NCBI GenBank assembly: GCA_964472505.1
Contig: CAYYQW010000015.1
Span: 1 to 63,675, forward strand
Reading direction: 5' to 3'
From: JAYEIA01 sp964472505
GTDB lineage: Bacteria; Bacteroidota; Bacteroidia; Bacteroidales; JAADGE01
Length of the DNA: 63,675 nt
Under the pieces are notes generated by a model. That model made no database searches, was not told the origin of the DNA, and saw nothing but the letters and a program-made list of their open reading frames with translations. Positions 27,133 to 34,676 of the stretch are shown here, piece by piece (position 1 is the first letter of the stretch; the number at the start of each line of letters is the position of its first letter). The position numbers and the translations under genes are program-made.

Positions 27133-27840
27133 TTACATTTCATCAAGAATGCCATTCGGACTTTCGGTTAATATGCATTCCGCAATTAACCAATCCAATA
27201 ATGTATCAATATCATGTGAGGAAAATTCATCCATTACATACTTTCTGACTTTTGCAAAGTCTTTGAACGGCTTGTTTTTCACCATTTCCACATCGGCGAT
27301 ATATATAGCTCCGTTAAGCTCATAAACTTTTGGGCAATCTTGCCTTCGCGTAAAATTAGATTTTTTTGATTTCTGCAAAAAGCCGTTTGCATCCTCTTCT
27401 CTTAATGTATAATAAGGGTTAGCTTTAGTTTCTTTCACCGAGACTACCATTTCGCAGGTATTATCATAACAAGCTAAAGCTTCTTTTATATGTCGGGCTG
27501 TGCGGAATGGTGAAGTGGGTTGCAACAGGACAACTGTATCCGGAAAATACTTTTTTTCTGTTTCAAAAAAGTGAATGGCATGCATTATTACATCGTAACT
27601 GCTCGCTGTATCTGTTGCCAATTCTGCGGGTCTTATAAATGGAGCTTTTAAACCAATTTTCTCAACGGTTTCAGCAATTTCTTTATCATCCGTGGATACA
27701 CAAATAATTTCATCAGGGTATATGCTTCTTGCAGCATCAATCGTATATTGAATTAATGGTTTATTGTCGAGGAGTTTAATATTTTTTCGAGGCACGCCTT
27801 TAGAGCTGCCCCGGGCAGGTATTATTACGAGAGGTTTCAT
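27133..27840 (-). CDS. legF: CMP-legionaminic/CMP-nonulosonate cytidylyltransferase
   Basis: The 235-residue NeuA-family enzyme has IIPARGSSKGVPRKNIKLLD (CTP-binding R-x-G-S-K-x-x-x-x-K-N) and STDDKEIAETVEKIG plus VVLLQPTSPFRTARHI. It activates a nine-carbon sugar acid as its CMP derivative. Its start overlaps the ptmE-like stop by 4 nt (ATGA), so it belongs to the ptmE-legG-legI set and is assigned to the legionaminic-type branch by context. NeuA for sialic acid is the alternative. It differs from the second cytidylyltransferase (38814-39500), which groups with pseI. Confidence 0.82.
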   Translation of the reverse strand: MKPLVIIPARGSSKGVPRKNIKLLDNKPLIQYTIDAARSIYPDEIICVSTDDKEIAETVEKIGLKAPFIRPAELATDTASSYDVIMHAIHFFETEKKYFPDTVVLLQPTSPFRTARHIKEALACYDNTCEMVVSVKETKANPYYTLREEDANGFLQKSKKSNFTRRQDCPKVYELNGAIYIADVEMVKNKPFKDFAKVRKYVMDEFSSHDIDTLLDWLIAECILTESPNGILDEM

Positions 27841-28892
27841 TTTAAATTAATAGTTTTTATATCTTTTTGCGCTTTTTCAAAATCTTCATGTTTTCCGATA
27901 TCTAACCAATAGCCTTCTAAAGGAAAGGAAATGACTTTTTTCTTTTGCTTAATCAAGCTTTCCATTAGGTCTGTAGCATTGAACGGAGTATTTTTGGGTA
28001 TAAAACTCAGGATTTCTTTTTTCATTAAATAAATACCGCCATTGGAATAATGGGTATATGTGGGTTTTTCTTTAAAACTCACAATTTGTCCGTTATTGGT
28101 TTCCAATACCGCGTATGGTACATCCACCCGATACGGAATGGTGGCTACTGAAAAATCGGCTCCTTGCTCCAAAAAGTCCAAAAAGAATTGTTCGTAATTG
28201 ATATTTGTTAATATATCGGAATTAGTAACCAATATGTACTCATGCCCAAAATCATTTATATGAGCCACGGCTCCGATTGTACCCAAAGGTTCATCTTCAT
28301 AAAAGTATTTTATATCAACACTTTGCTCCCGGCCGTTGCCGAAATAGTCTTCAATCTGTTTTCCGAGGTATCGTAAAGTAATCCGAAAATCATCGATGCC
28401 AAAAAGCCGCAGACGATTCATATTATGTTCTAAAATCGGCTTATCACCTACTTTAAGCAAAGGTTTGGGGGTATTTTCAGTAAGCGGCCTTAAACGCATG
28501 CCTTTCCCGCCGGCCATTATTACGGCATCAACGGGCAAATAAGATTTCAGTTCTCTGAAATTAATCACATTCACAATACAATCATTTTTATCCAGAATTG
28601 GAATAACCCGAAAGCTTTTTTCTCTGTATTCTATTACTTTATTGATATCTCGTTCGCCTTTTCGGATATACTTTGGAGTTTTATGAATGATACTTTCAAC
28701 GGAATCGCTCAAGCTGTAATCTTTTAATAAAGCGCGTCGTACATCACCGTCGGTTAATGAGCCTAATAATTTATTATTCTGATCCACAATAAACAAGATG
28801 GCATCTCTCGCCAAGATATCCAAAGCAGCCAAAGCTTCTTTTATGGTTTTCCCTTTTGGGAACAGATGTTTTTTATAATTGTTTGTTTGCAT
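27837..28892 (-). CDS. ptmE: CBS-domain sugar-1-phosphate nucleotidyltransferase (PtmE-like)
   Basis: The 351-residue protein has two CBS motifs over about residues 10-120 (ARDAILFIVDQNNKLLGSLT, then DGDVRRALL). A nucleotidyltransferase domain follows from 127, with VIMAGGKGMRLRPLTENTPK and later VTNSDILTNINYE and ILEHNMNRL. This fusion is the PtmE type, which makes the GDP-glucosamine entry compound of the Campylobacter legionaminate route. It overlaps legG by 20 nt and legF by 4 nt. The nucleotide used is inferred from the family. Confidence 0.82.
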   Translation of the reverse strand: MQTNNYKKHLFPKGKTIKEALAALDILARDAILFIVDQNNKLLGSLTDGDVRRALLKDYSLSDSVESIIHKTPKYIRKGERDINKVIEYREKSFRVIPILDKNDCIVNVINFRELKSYLPVDAVIMAGGKGMRLRPLTENTPKPLLKVGDKPILEHNMNRLRLFGIDDFRITLRYLGKQIEDYFGNGREQSVDIKYFYEDEPLGTIGAVAHINDFGHEYILVTNSDILTNINYEQFFLDFLEQGADFSVATIPYRVDVPYAVLETNNGQIVSFKEKPTYTHYSNGGIYLMKKEILSFIPKNTPFNATDLMESLIKQKKKVISFPLEGYWLDIGKHEDFEKAQKDIKTINLK

Positions 28893-29985
28893 AATTCTTT
28901 AATATTCGTACAATGTTTTGAGCTGCTGCTCCTGACCCGTATATCGAAACGGAGTCTTGTCCGTTGTATTTTTCGGCTTTGGCAACAGCTTTTAAAATAT
29001 CGTCTTTTCTGATTGTCGCATTGACAATGTTGGGTGTTATTATTCTTCCCTTTTGTCGGTTACCCAGATTTACCACGGGTTTGTTAAATCCCGCGGCCTC
29101 TATGAACCCGCTGGATGTATTACCTAACATCAGCACACAATGTTTCATGGCCGTAAAATACCCCTGCGAGCCAAAAGATTCCACGACTACAGCTTCCGGA
29201 TGTTTTTCCGCAAAATCCGAAAGTTTTCGACGAATAAGCAAGCCCATGGTATCAGCATTTGGCATGGTAATTATAAATTGATAGCCGGATATAAGTTCTA
29301 ATGCTTGAATCAGCTCTTCAATATACGCTTTGTTTTGTTCAAAATTTACCGTTTCGGGGTGAAAGGTGATCAAAATACTTGGTTTTCCCAAGTCAATTTT
29401 GAATTTTTCTTTAAAATCACTCATTGAAAGCAGCGGTGTTTGTTTAATGCTGTCAAGACTTAAAGCTCCCACATTATAAATATTTTGCTCTGTACCCAAT
29501 AGTTCCGACAGCCTGTTTTTATAAGGTTCGGCTGCTGCAAAATGCAAGTGAGACATTAATGAAATAGCATGGCGGAAGGCATTATCAATGGCGCCCAATG
29601 TTGTTTCGCCGCCGTGTATATGTGCTGTTTTTTTGTTAAAAGGAACAGCTGCTGATACTGCGGCAAACATTTCAAAACGATCACCCAAAGCAAACACAAG
29701 CTCATAATCGGAATTTTGCCAAACGTTGGAGAATTTCTGAACAGTTTCACCCGTGGCACTTGCTATATCAGAAGGAGAATCGCCTTTAGGCATGGATTTT
29801 ATCTCGTAATCAATGCGAAAACCGTCTTCTTTTATAAGATTGACAGTTGTTCCGTATTTTTCGTAAAGATGGGAACCAAAAGCAATTATTCCTAAATCAA
29901 AAAAATCATCGCTATTCAATAATTGCAACAATGGTTTGTAAATACCGTAATCTGCCCGTGAACTTGTGAGTATCCCTATTTTCAT
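28873..29985 (-). CDS. legG: NeuC/LegG-type hydrolysing nucleotide-sugar 2-epimerase
   Basis: The 370-residue GT-B-fold enzyme starts KIGILTSSRADYGIYKPLL, the signature of hydrolysing UDP-GlcNAc 2-epimerases. It also has AHIHGGETTLGAIDNAFRHA, SILITFHPETVNFEQN and MLGNTSSGFIEAAGF. It would release 2,4-diacetamido-2,4,6-trideoxymannose (or ManNAc) from its nucleotide for the synthase LegI. It overlaps legI by 4 nt and ptmE by 20 nt. NeuC activity cannot be excluded, but the nearby LegC-like aminotransferase favours LegG. Confidence 0.84.
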   Translation of the reverse strand: MKIGILTSSRADYGIYKPLLQLLNSDDFFDLGIIAFGSHLYEKYGTTVNLIKEDGFRIDYEIKSMPKGDSPSDIASATGETVQKFSNVWQNSDYELVFALGDRFEMFAAVSAAVPFNKKTAHIHGGETTLGAIDNAFRHAISLMSHLHFAAAEPYKNRLSELLGTEQNIYNVGALSLDSIKQTPLLSMSDFKEKFKIDLGKPSILITFHPETVNFEQNKAYIEELIQALELISGYQFIITMPNADTMGLLIRRKLSDFAEKHPEAVVVESFGSQGYFTAMKHCVLMLGNTSSGFIEAAGFNKPVVNLGNRQKGRIITPNIVNATIRKDDILKAVAKAEKYNGQDSVSIYGSGAAAQNIVRILKNYANKQL

Positions 29986-31007
29986 CTGAAATCCTCCCGT
30001 TTAAGCATTTCTTCTTCTTTCACATTTTTAAGCAGTATTTTTCCTGCCATTTCATCAATTTTCATGGGTGAAATTCCATTGCCGGGCCGCTTGACGGTTA
30101 AGTTAGTTATATTCAGCTTTGTACCTTTTGGAAGATCGGATGCATAATGCAGACTTTTTCTCGCTATTGGTATATTCTTCTTTTCGGAAGGACTTGGCTG
30201 TTTCTTACCGGATCCGCTGACGGCCTTTTCAATATTACGAATGGCATCAACCATGTCTTTTAATTCATTTGGCTCTAAAGAAGCTTTATGGTCCGGGCCT
30301 TCCATGGTTCTGTCCAGCGTAAAGTGTTTTTCAATAATACTTGCCCCTAAAGCGACTGCGGCAACCGGCACTTCAATGCCTTTGGTGTGATCGGAGTAAC
30401 CTATCTTCACCCCAAACTCATCTCGGATATGGTGCATGGCTTTCAGGTTAACATCCTCCATAGGTGTAGGATATTCGGTGTTGCAATGGAGAATACTAAT
30501 TTGTTCTTTTTTTAATCCGCCGGAAATAAGTATATCAAAAGCATCTCTTACTTCATTAATATTCGCCATGCCGGTTGAAAGAATAACCGATTTACCCTTT
30601 TGAGCGATGTATTCCAGATAGGGTTTGTTGGTTATTTCCCCGGAAGGGATTTTGAAGAAATCGATATTCATCTTGTATAGAAATTCCAAACTGGGGATAT
30701 CAAAGCCGGTTGATAAAAAACCGATATTATTTTTTTCACAATACATTTTTAGTTCGCTGAAATCGTCAAAACTCAGTTCCAGCTTTTTTATCATATCGTA
30801 CTGTGATTCGTCCTCGTTCCCGGTATTTTCTGCCTGATATTGCGCCTTTTTTGCAGCTTTGGAAACCAGTAAATTTGCTTTAAATGTTTGAAACTTAATA
30901 TAATCAACTCCGGCATATACCGCTTTATCAATTAATTTTTTCGCTAAATCAACAGAGCCGTTATGATTTACGCCGGCTTCTGCTATTATTGTAGTGTAGT
31001 TATTCAT
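29982..31007 (-). CDS. legI: NeuB-family nonulosonate synthase (LegI)
   Basis: The 341-residue protein has a TIM-barrel synthase domain (IIAEAGVNHNGSVDLAKKLI, FQTFKANLLVSKAAKKAQYQ, SILHCNTEYPTPMEDVNL, YSDHTKGIEVPVAA, IIEKHFTLDR). A C-terminal SAF domain starts near residue 280 (SLHYASDLPKGTKLNI). It condenses phosphoenolpyruvate with a six-carbon 2-acetamido sugar. The second NeuB paralogue (37145-38152) groups with PseI, so this one is assigned to the legionaminic-type branch by context. The gene starts 50 bp after a decayed copy of the legH tail. Confidence 0.85.
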   Translation of the reverse strand: MNNYTTIIAEAGVNHNGSVDLAKKLIDKAVYAGVDYIKFQTFKANLLVSKAAKKAQYQAENTGNEDESQYDMIKKLELSFDDFSELKMYCEKNNIGFLSTGFDIPSLEFLYKMNIDFFKIPSGEITNKPYLEYIAQKGKSVILSTGMANINEVRDAFDILISGGLKKEQISILHCNTEYPTPMEDVNLKAMHHIRDEFGVKIGYSDHTKGIEVPVAAVALGASIIEKHFTLDRTMEGPDHKASLEPNELKDMVDAIRNIEKAVSGSGKKQPSPSEKKNIPIARKSLHYASDLPKGTKLNITNLTVKRPGNGISPMKIDEMAGKILLKNVKEEEMLKREDFR

Positions 31008-31055
31008 TGTTTCTTAAAATTTTGCCGGGTTTCCAACCCATATTTGATTGTTTCA

Positions 31056-31148
31056 TTATTTTATCCTCCTTGCCGAGCTGCCCGAATACACGCCGGCTTC
31101 TGCGATGTTTTTTATTATTGCCGGGCAACTGTCGGCTGTTTTTTTCAT
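31056..31148 (-). pseudogene. Decayed second copy of the legH 3' end (30-codon frame)
   Basis: On the minus strand a 30-codon frame from ATG 31148 ends with NIAEAGVYSGSSARRIK and a stop at 31056-31058. The intact LegH ends NIAEAGVYVGSPARRIK. At the DNA level 31059-31113 matches 32578-32632 with only a handful of mismatches, mostly near the middle. The frame begins 2 nt after the stop of the AlbA_2-like gene. The two copies therefore bracket that gene as direct repeats. It cannot encode an acetyltransferase by itself. Confidence 0.7.
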
Positions 31149-31150
31149 TT

Positions 31151-32578
31151 CTATTCCTTTTCTTTGTTAATAATTTCCCAATATCCTGTCTTTCTTCCCC
31201 CTATTCGTTGTATTTTGTTGTCTTGTTTTAATTTTGCTATATGTCTTTCAACGGTTCTTTCGGTAACATCAAGCCTCTTTGACAGTTCAGGAATTGTCGA
31301 TTGTGGTGATTTAATCAAAAGTAATACAATCTCTTTCCCGACATCTTTCCCGACATCTTTCCCGACATCTTTCCCGACATCTTTATTATCTTTTGAAATA
31401 TTCTTCAAAGGAACTGTTGTGATAAAGATATCATCTTCATGAAAAGTAATTTGATTGCTGCCTGAATAGAATTTTGAATATTTGTAAACATTATTTACTC
31501 CCGTGCCAAGTTCCTCAGAACGACCCATTTGAGTGAAGATTTGAGCAATATTAGGATTTTTGGGAAACGGTTCAAAATTACCGGGAATTAATTCTCCTGT
31601 CAAATGCGGTTTATTCGCATTTTTACAGACAAGTTTATCATTACCGATGACAAATGTGGTCGGAAAAGCATTGTTATATTCTCTGTGAATAAGTATGTTT
31701 GCAATAATTTCTCTGAAAATTTTCTCACGCAATGATATTCGTTGTGTTCCTTGCAAATAAAATTTGTCGGGAAGATGCTTTGCGACAAAGTTCATTAGCC
31801 TGTCATACGCATCAATAATGTTGCACCTTATATTATCCCTGTCATCGTATCTGTCCGGATTTTCAATTTGCACTAATGCGTCAATTTTATAGTGCGGTAT
31901 TGCACTTTGAATAATTTCATTTTTGCCGAACAAAAGTAAAGCTGTCATTGTAAAGCCTTCCAAGCCTGTTAATAAATCTTTTCGGTATAATCCGGCAGTT
32001 CTAAAAAATTCTTTGTCCGTCAACTCATTCCAAGGGTGGTCGGGCCTGTTTATGCGAATTATTTTTCGAGTGCGATTTACGATACCTTCAGCAAAATCAG
32101 CTTCTTCCAAATAAAGATATATTTTGTTTTCCGAATATAGGTTGTTTTTTTGGTTATACAGATTTTTTATCTGCTCATCGGTTTTGAGTATATAATCTCC
32201 GTCGGAACTTCTGTCATATATATTTCCGTTGCATTTATGCACCTGTGATGAAATTGGGATAAATATGTAAATAATTTTTTTGCTCCGGAATTCAATAATT
32301 TTAGGCTCTAACAAAAATGACGGAAACAGTTTTTGCGGATTATTACTTAGGTTCGCTATTTGTTTACAAAATATTTCAATTTTTGTTTCATCAATTCCGC
32401 AAATATTTTTATTATCATCAACGCCTAAAAGTATTTCTCCACCTTTTCTGTTTAAAAAAGCGCATACTGTTTCAAACAAATTTTGAGGTAATTGCTTTTC
32501 TGCGGTTTTGAATTCAACAGATAAGCCTTCTCCTTTAGATATTATATGTTTGATTTTTTTTGAAGTCATTGCAATCAT
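31151..32578 (-). CDS. AlbA_2 (Schlafen-type) DNA-binding / ATPase protein with C-terminal HTH
   Basis: The 475-residue protein starts at ATG 32578. An N-terminal AlbA_2 domain (GEGLSVEFKTAEKQ, then FLNRKGGEILLGVDDNK) is followed by an HATPase_c_4-like region (LREKIFREIIANILIHREYN; QMGRSEELGTGVNNVYKYSK). A linker has four tandem DVGK repeats, and a winged HTH closes the protein (SPQSTIPELSKRLDVTERTV). Such proteins are called transcriptional regulators or Schlafen-like ATPases and are frequent on mobile DNA. The start overlaps the legH stop (ATGA), and the Shine-Dalgarno AAGGAGG lies inside the last legH codons. It has no obvious sugar role, so it is cargo in this locus. Confidence 0.78.
   Translation of the reverse strand: MIAMTSKKIKHIISKGEGLSVEFKTAEKQLPQNLFETVCAFLNRKGGEILLGVDDNKNICGIDETKIEIFCKQIANLSNNPQKLFPSFLLEPKIIEFRSKKIIYIFIPISSQVHKCNGNIYDRSSDGDYILKTDEQIKNLYNQKNNLYSENKIYLYLEEADFAEGIVNRTRKIIRINRPDHPWNELTDKEFFRTAGLYRKDLLTGLEGFTMTALLLFGKNEIIQSAIPHYKIDALVQIENPDRYDDRDNIRCNIIDAYDRLMNFVAKHLPDKFYLQGTQRISLREKIFREIIANILIHREYNNAFPTTFVIGNDKLVCKNANKPHLTGELIPGNFEPFPKNPNIAQIFTQMGRSEELGTGVNNVYKYSKFYSGSNQITFHEDDIFITTVPLKNISKDNKDVGKDVGKDVGKDVGKEIVLLLIKSPQSTIPELSKRLDVTERTVERHIAKLKQDNKIQRIGGRKTGYWEIINKEKE
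31334..31381. repeat. Four 12-bp tandem units encoding DVGK
   Basis: The unit TTTCCCGACATC is repeated exactly four times (31334-31381), encoding DVGK four times between the ATPase-like region and the HTH of the AlbA_2 gene. Copy-number change by slippage would keep the frame and alter linker length in steps of four residues. Confidence 0.9.
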
Positions 32579-33216
32579 TTTATCCTCCTTGCCGGGCTGC
32601 CCACATACACACCGGCTTCTGCTATGTTTTTGGTTACTACGGCTCCGGCTCCGATTATCACGTCGTCGGCTACAGATACTCCGTGTACCGTTACGGATCG
32701 GCTGCCGATAAAACAACGGTTGCCGATTTTTACTGCTCCGTTTATAATAGCTCCGGTGGAAATGTGAGTGTGATTACCCACTTGGGCATCGTGTTCAATC
32801 AATACTTTGTTGTTGATGATACTATTGTCTCCTATCCGGGCATCAGTATTCACTATACTTTGATGCATAATTACGGTACTTATTCCTATTTGGGCATACC
32901 GGGAGACATGGGCTGTCGGCGAAATAATTATCGGCAGGCGGCCTCCGGCTTCTATAACTGCATTAAAAAGCATCATTCGCAAGGCCGGTGATTGTATTTG
33001 TCCGGCCGTTATCACAAAGTTCGGACATTGTTCTGCTAATTTCGGTATATCCGGATCGGTACCTATGTATTTATAATTTAAAATGCTTTGCCCGAGCTTT
33101 TCGGGCAGATCCACCACACCCAAAATAGTATATTTATTTTGAGTTTCAATTACATCAATTACGACTTTACAGTGTCCGCCGCCGCCAATTAGTATGATGT
33201 TTTGAGTTTCTTGCAT
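32575..33216 (-). CDS. legH: NeuD/LegH-like nonulosonate-pathway acetyltransferase
   Basis: The 213-residue protein has an N-terminal PglD-like nucleotide-sugar-binding half (IILIGGGGHCKVVIDVIETQ). A left-handed beta-helix follows with hexapeptide repeats (IGISTVIMHQ, IGDNSIINNKVLI, VGNHTHISTGAIINGAVKIG). The end is the conserved V-Y-V-G-S-P-A-R. H in IEHDAQVG is in the position of the catalytic histidine of the family. It would N-acetylate the 4-amino sugar made by LegC using acetyl-CoA. A NeuD-type O-acetyltransferase role is the alternative. The next gene is translationally coupled to its stop. Confidence 0.78.
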   Translation of the reverse strand: MQETQNIILIGGGGHCKVVIDVIETQNKYTILGVVDLPEKLGQSILNYKYIGTDPDIPKLAEQCPNFVITAGQIQSPALRMMLFNAVIEAGGRLPIIISPTAHVSRYAQIGISTVIMHQSIVNTDARIGDNSIINNKVLIEHDAQVGNHTHISTGAIINGAVKIGNRCFIGSRSVTVHGVSVADDVIIGAGAVVTKNIAEAGVYVGSPARRIK

Positions 33217-33300
33217 TTTTGCTTAGTATTCAACTACGATTTTCTTGATTGTTTCTTTAAGCTCGCTCAACGAAATTTGCAACTTCGTTTTCGTAACTCA

Positions 33301-33377
33301 TTAGTTTTCAGCTACGATGCGACAGCATACAAACTTGCTATATTCATTTTGCTTTCGCAATGTTAGTTGAAAACTAA
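33301..33377. repeat. Inverted repeat in the legC-legH gap
   Basis: TTAGTTTTCA at 33301-33310 pairs exactly with TGAAAACTAA at 33368-33377. The 283-bp gap 33217-33499 contains this repeat, a possible -7 box and a gene stub, so it looks like a remodelled junction. Confidence 0.45.
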
Positions 33378-33390
33378 CTTAATTTTACGA

Positions 33391-33398
33391 CAAAGTTA
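33391..33398 (-). promoter_or_regulatory. Possible -7 box for the legH-downstream unit
   Basis: CAAAGTTA on the plus strand reads TAACTTTG on the minus strand, matching TANNTTTG, 175 nt upstream of the legH start. No matching TTTG about 20 nt further upstream is clear, so it is weak. Confidence 0.3.
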
Positions 33399-33424
33399 CA
33401 AACTTTGCCGAGCTGTTTCGTTTT

Positions 33425-33496
33425 TTATTTTTTTGAAACTACTCCGAGCAGGGCCCACTTTCCGTCGACAAAATATCCAATTTTAATTTTTTTCAT
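33425..33496 (-). pseudogene. 23-codon stub resembling the start of a formyltransferase-like gene
   Basis: Directly after the legC stop (ATG at 33496, 3 nt further) a frame reads MKKIKIGYFVDGKWALLGVV and then stops. The beginning resembles methionyl-tRNA formyltransferase-like enzymes found in nonulosonate and amino-sugar clusters (pattern K-I-G-Y-F-A-D-G-x-W), but it ends after 23 codons. It is best read as the surviving 5' end of a deleted gene. The identity is tentative because only about 14 residues can be compared. Confidence 0.35.
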
Positions 33497-33499
33497 CTC

Positions 33500-34663
33500 T
33501 TAGTTTTTTACACTACTTGGCACATTAACAATTCTGTCAGCCAAATATTTTGAGTTTTCAAGATTGTCTGTTATGCAATTTTTATACATTTCCAATTCGT
33601 TCATTAATTTCCAAACCGGCCTTGTCATAACTTTTTGCTCGTTTGAATATTTAAGAAAATGCTCTTTTTCGTTTTTGCTTTCAAAAATAAGTGCGTTTAG
33701 CCAGTAATTGGAGTGGGCATTTTCCGGCTCGCGCACAGCTTGTATCTTATCATATTTTTCAAAAAAATCCAGATAAGCATCGGCAATATTTCTTTTTACG
33801 GAAAGGTATGCTTCTAAATTTTCCATTTGAGCCACCCCCAATGCGGCGGCCAAATTCGTTAAACGAAAGTTGTAGCCGATATGGTCGTGTACATATTCGT
33901 AAGAATGCGGCACTTTAGCCGTTGTTGTAAGGTGTTTAGCTAATTTGGCCGTTTGCTCGTTGTTTGTAACAATCATACCGCCGCCTCCGGTGGTAATGGT
34001 TTTGTTTCCGTTATAACTGAATATTCCGATATCCCCAAAAGTACCCGTATGCTTGCCTTTATAAAAAGAGCCGAGAGATTCTGCGGCATCTTCCACTACC
34101 GGGATATTGTATTCTTTGCAAATTTCAATAATTTCATCAATACGGCACGGGTGCCCAAAGGTATGCATGGGAACGCAGGCGCTTATTTTTTGTTTGCTTG
34201 CTTTATAGTACGTGTTTTCTTTGGCATTTTCATCTTTTTTTCGGAAAGTATGTTCGTTCAACCACTTACGAAGCGCATCGGGAGAAAGCCCCATGGTATC
34301 TTTATCAACATCCAAAAAAACAGGTTTGGCTCCGGCATGCGAAATGGCATTAGCTGTAGCTACAAATGTTAAAGCTTGCGTGAGAACCAAGTCGTTTCGG
34401 CCAACACCTACCAAGCGAAGTGCTACTTGTAAAGCGGCTGTTCCGTTTACAGCTGCAACGGCATGTTTGGCTCCCGTATATTCGGCCGTCATTTCTTCAA
34501 AGCGATTAACAAATTTGCCGACACTGGAAACAAATGTTGAATCAATGCATTCATTCAGGTATTGTTTTTCATTACCGGAGAAAATCGGAGCATGGAGAGG
34601 TATAAATTCAGATGGCGTTTTATATAATTTTCTTATAAAACTTGTGATTTCCGGAAAACCCAT
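33500..34663 (-). CDS. legC: LegC-type PLP aminotransferase
   Basis: From ATG 34663 the protein has 387 residues and starts MGFPEITSFIRKLYKTP, like LegC proteins. The ATG at 34702 would add 13 residues inside the upstream gene. DegT/DnrJ motifs: VNGTAALQVALR, VVEDAAESLGSF, and PLP lysine K221 in FSYNGNKTITTGGGG. It puts the 4-amino group on a 4-keto-6-deoxy HexNAc nucleotide in the legionaminate pathway. It follows an SDR gene that may supply the substrate. The product is passed to the LegH-like acetyltransferase encoded next. Confidence 0.83.
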   Translation of the reverse strand: MGFPEITSFIRKLYKTPSEFIPLHAPIFSGNEKQYLNECIDSTFVSSVGKFVNRFEEMTAEYTGAKHAVAAVNGTAALQVALRLVGVGRNDLVLTQALTFVATANAISHAGAKPVFLDVDKDTMGLSPDALRKWLNEHTFRKKDENAKENTYYKASKQKISACVPMHTFGHPCRIDEIIEICKEYNIPVVEDAAESLGSFYKGKHTGTFGDIGIFSYNGNKTITTGGGGMIVTNNEQTAKLAKHLTTTAKVPHSYEYVHDHIGYNFRLTNLAAALGVAQMENLEAYLSVKRNIADAYLDFFEKYDKIQAVREPENAHSNYWLNALIFESKNEKEHFLKYSNEQKVMTRPVWKLMNELEMYKNCITDNLENSKYLADRIVNVPSSVKN

Positions 34664-34676
34664 ATTTTTGTTTTGT

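Noticed and set aside
30968..31104. Shared GCAGAAGCCGGCGT in legI and the legH tails as a recombination site
   Set aside because: Both encode A-E-A-G-V within conserved family motifs, so the 14-bp match may be chance; too short to claim.
32579..32716. Longer N-terminus of the AlbA_2 protein (arginine/serine-rich)
   Set aside because: It is the shadow of the legH 3' end in another frame; the ATG at 32578 has an excellent ribosome site.
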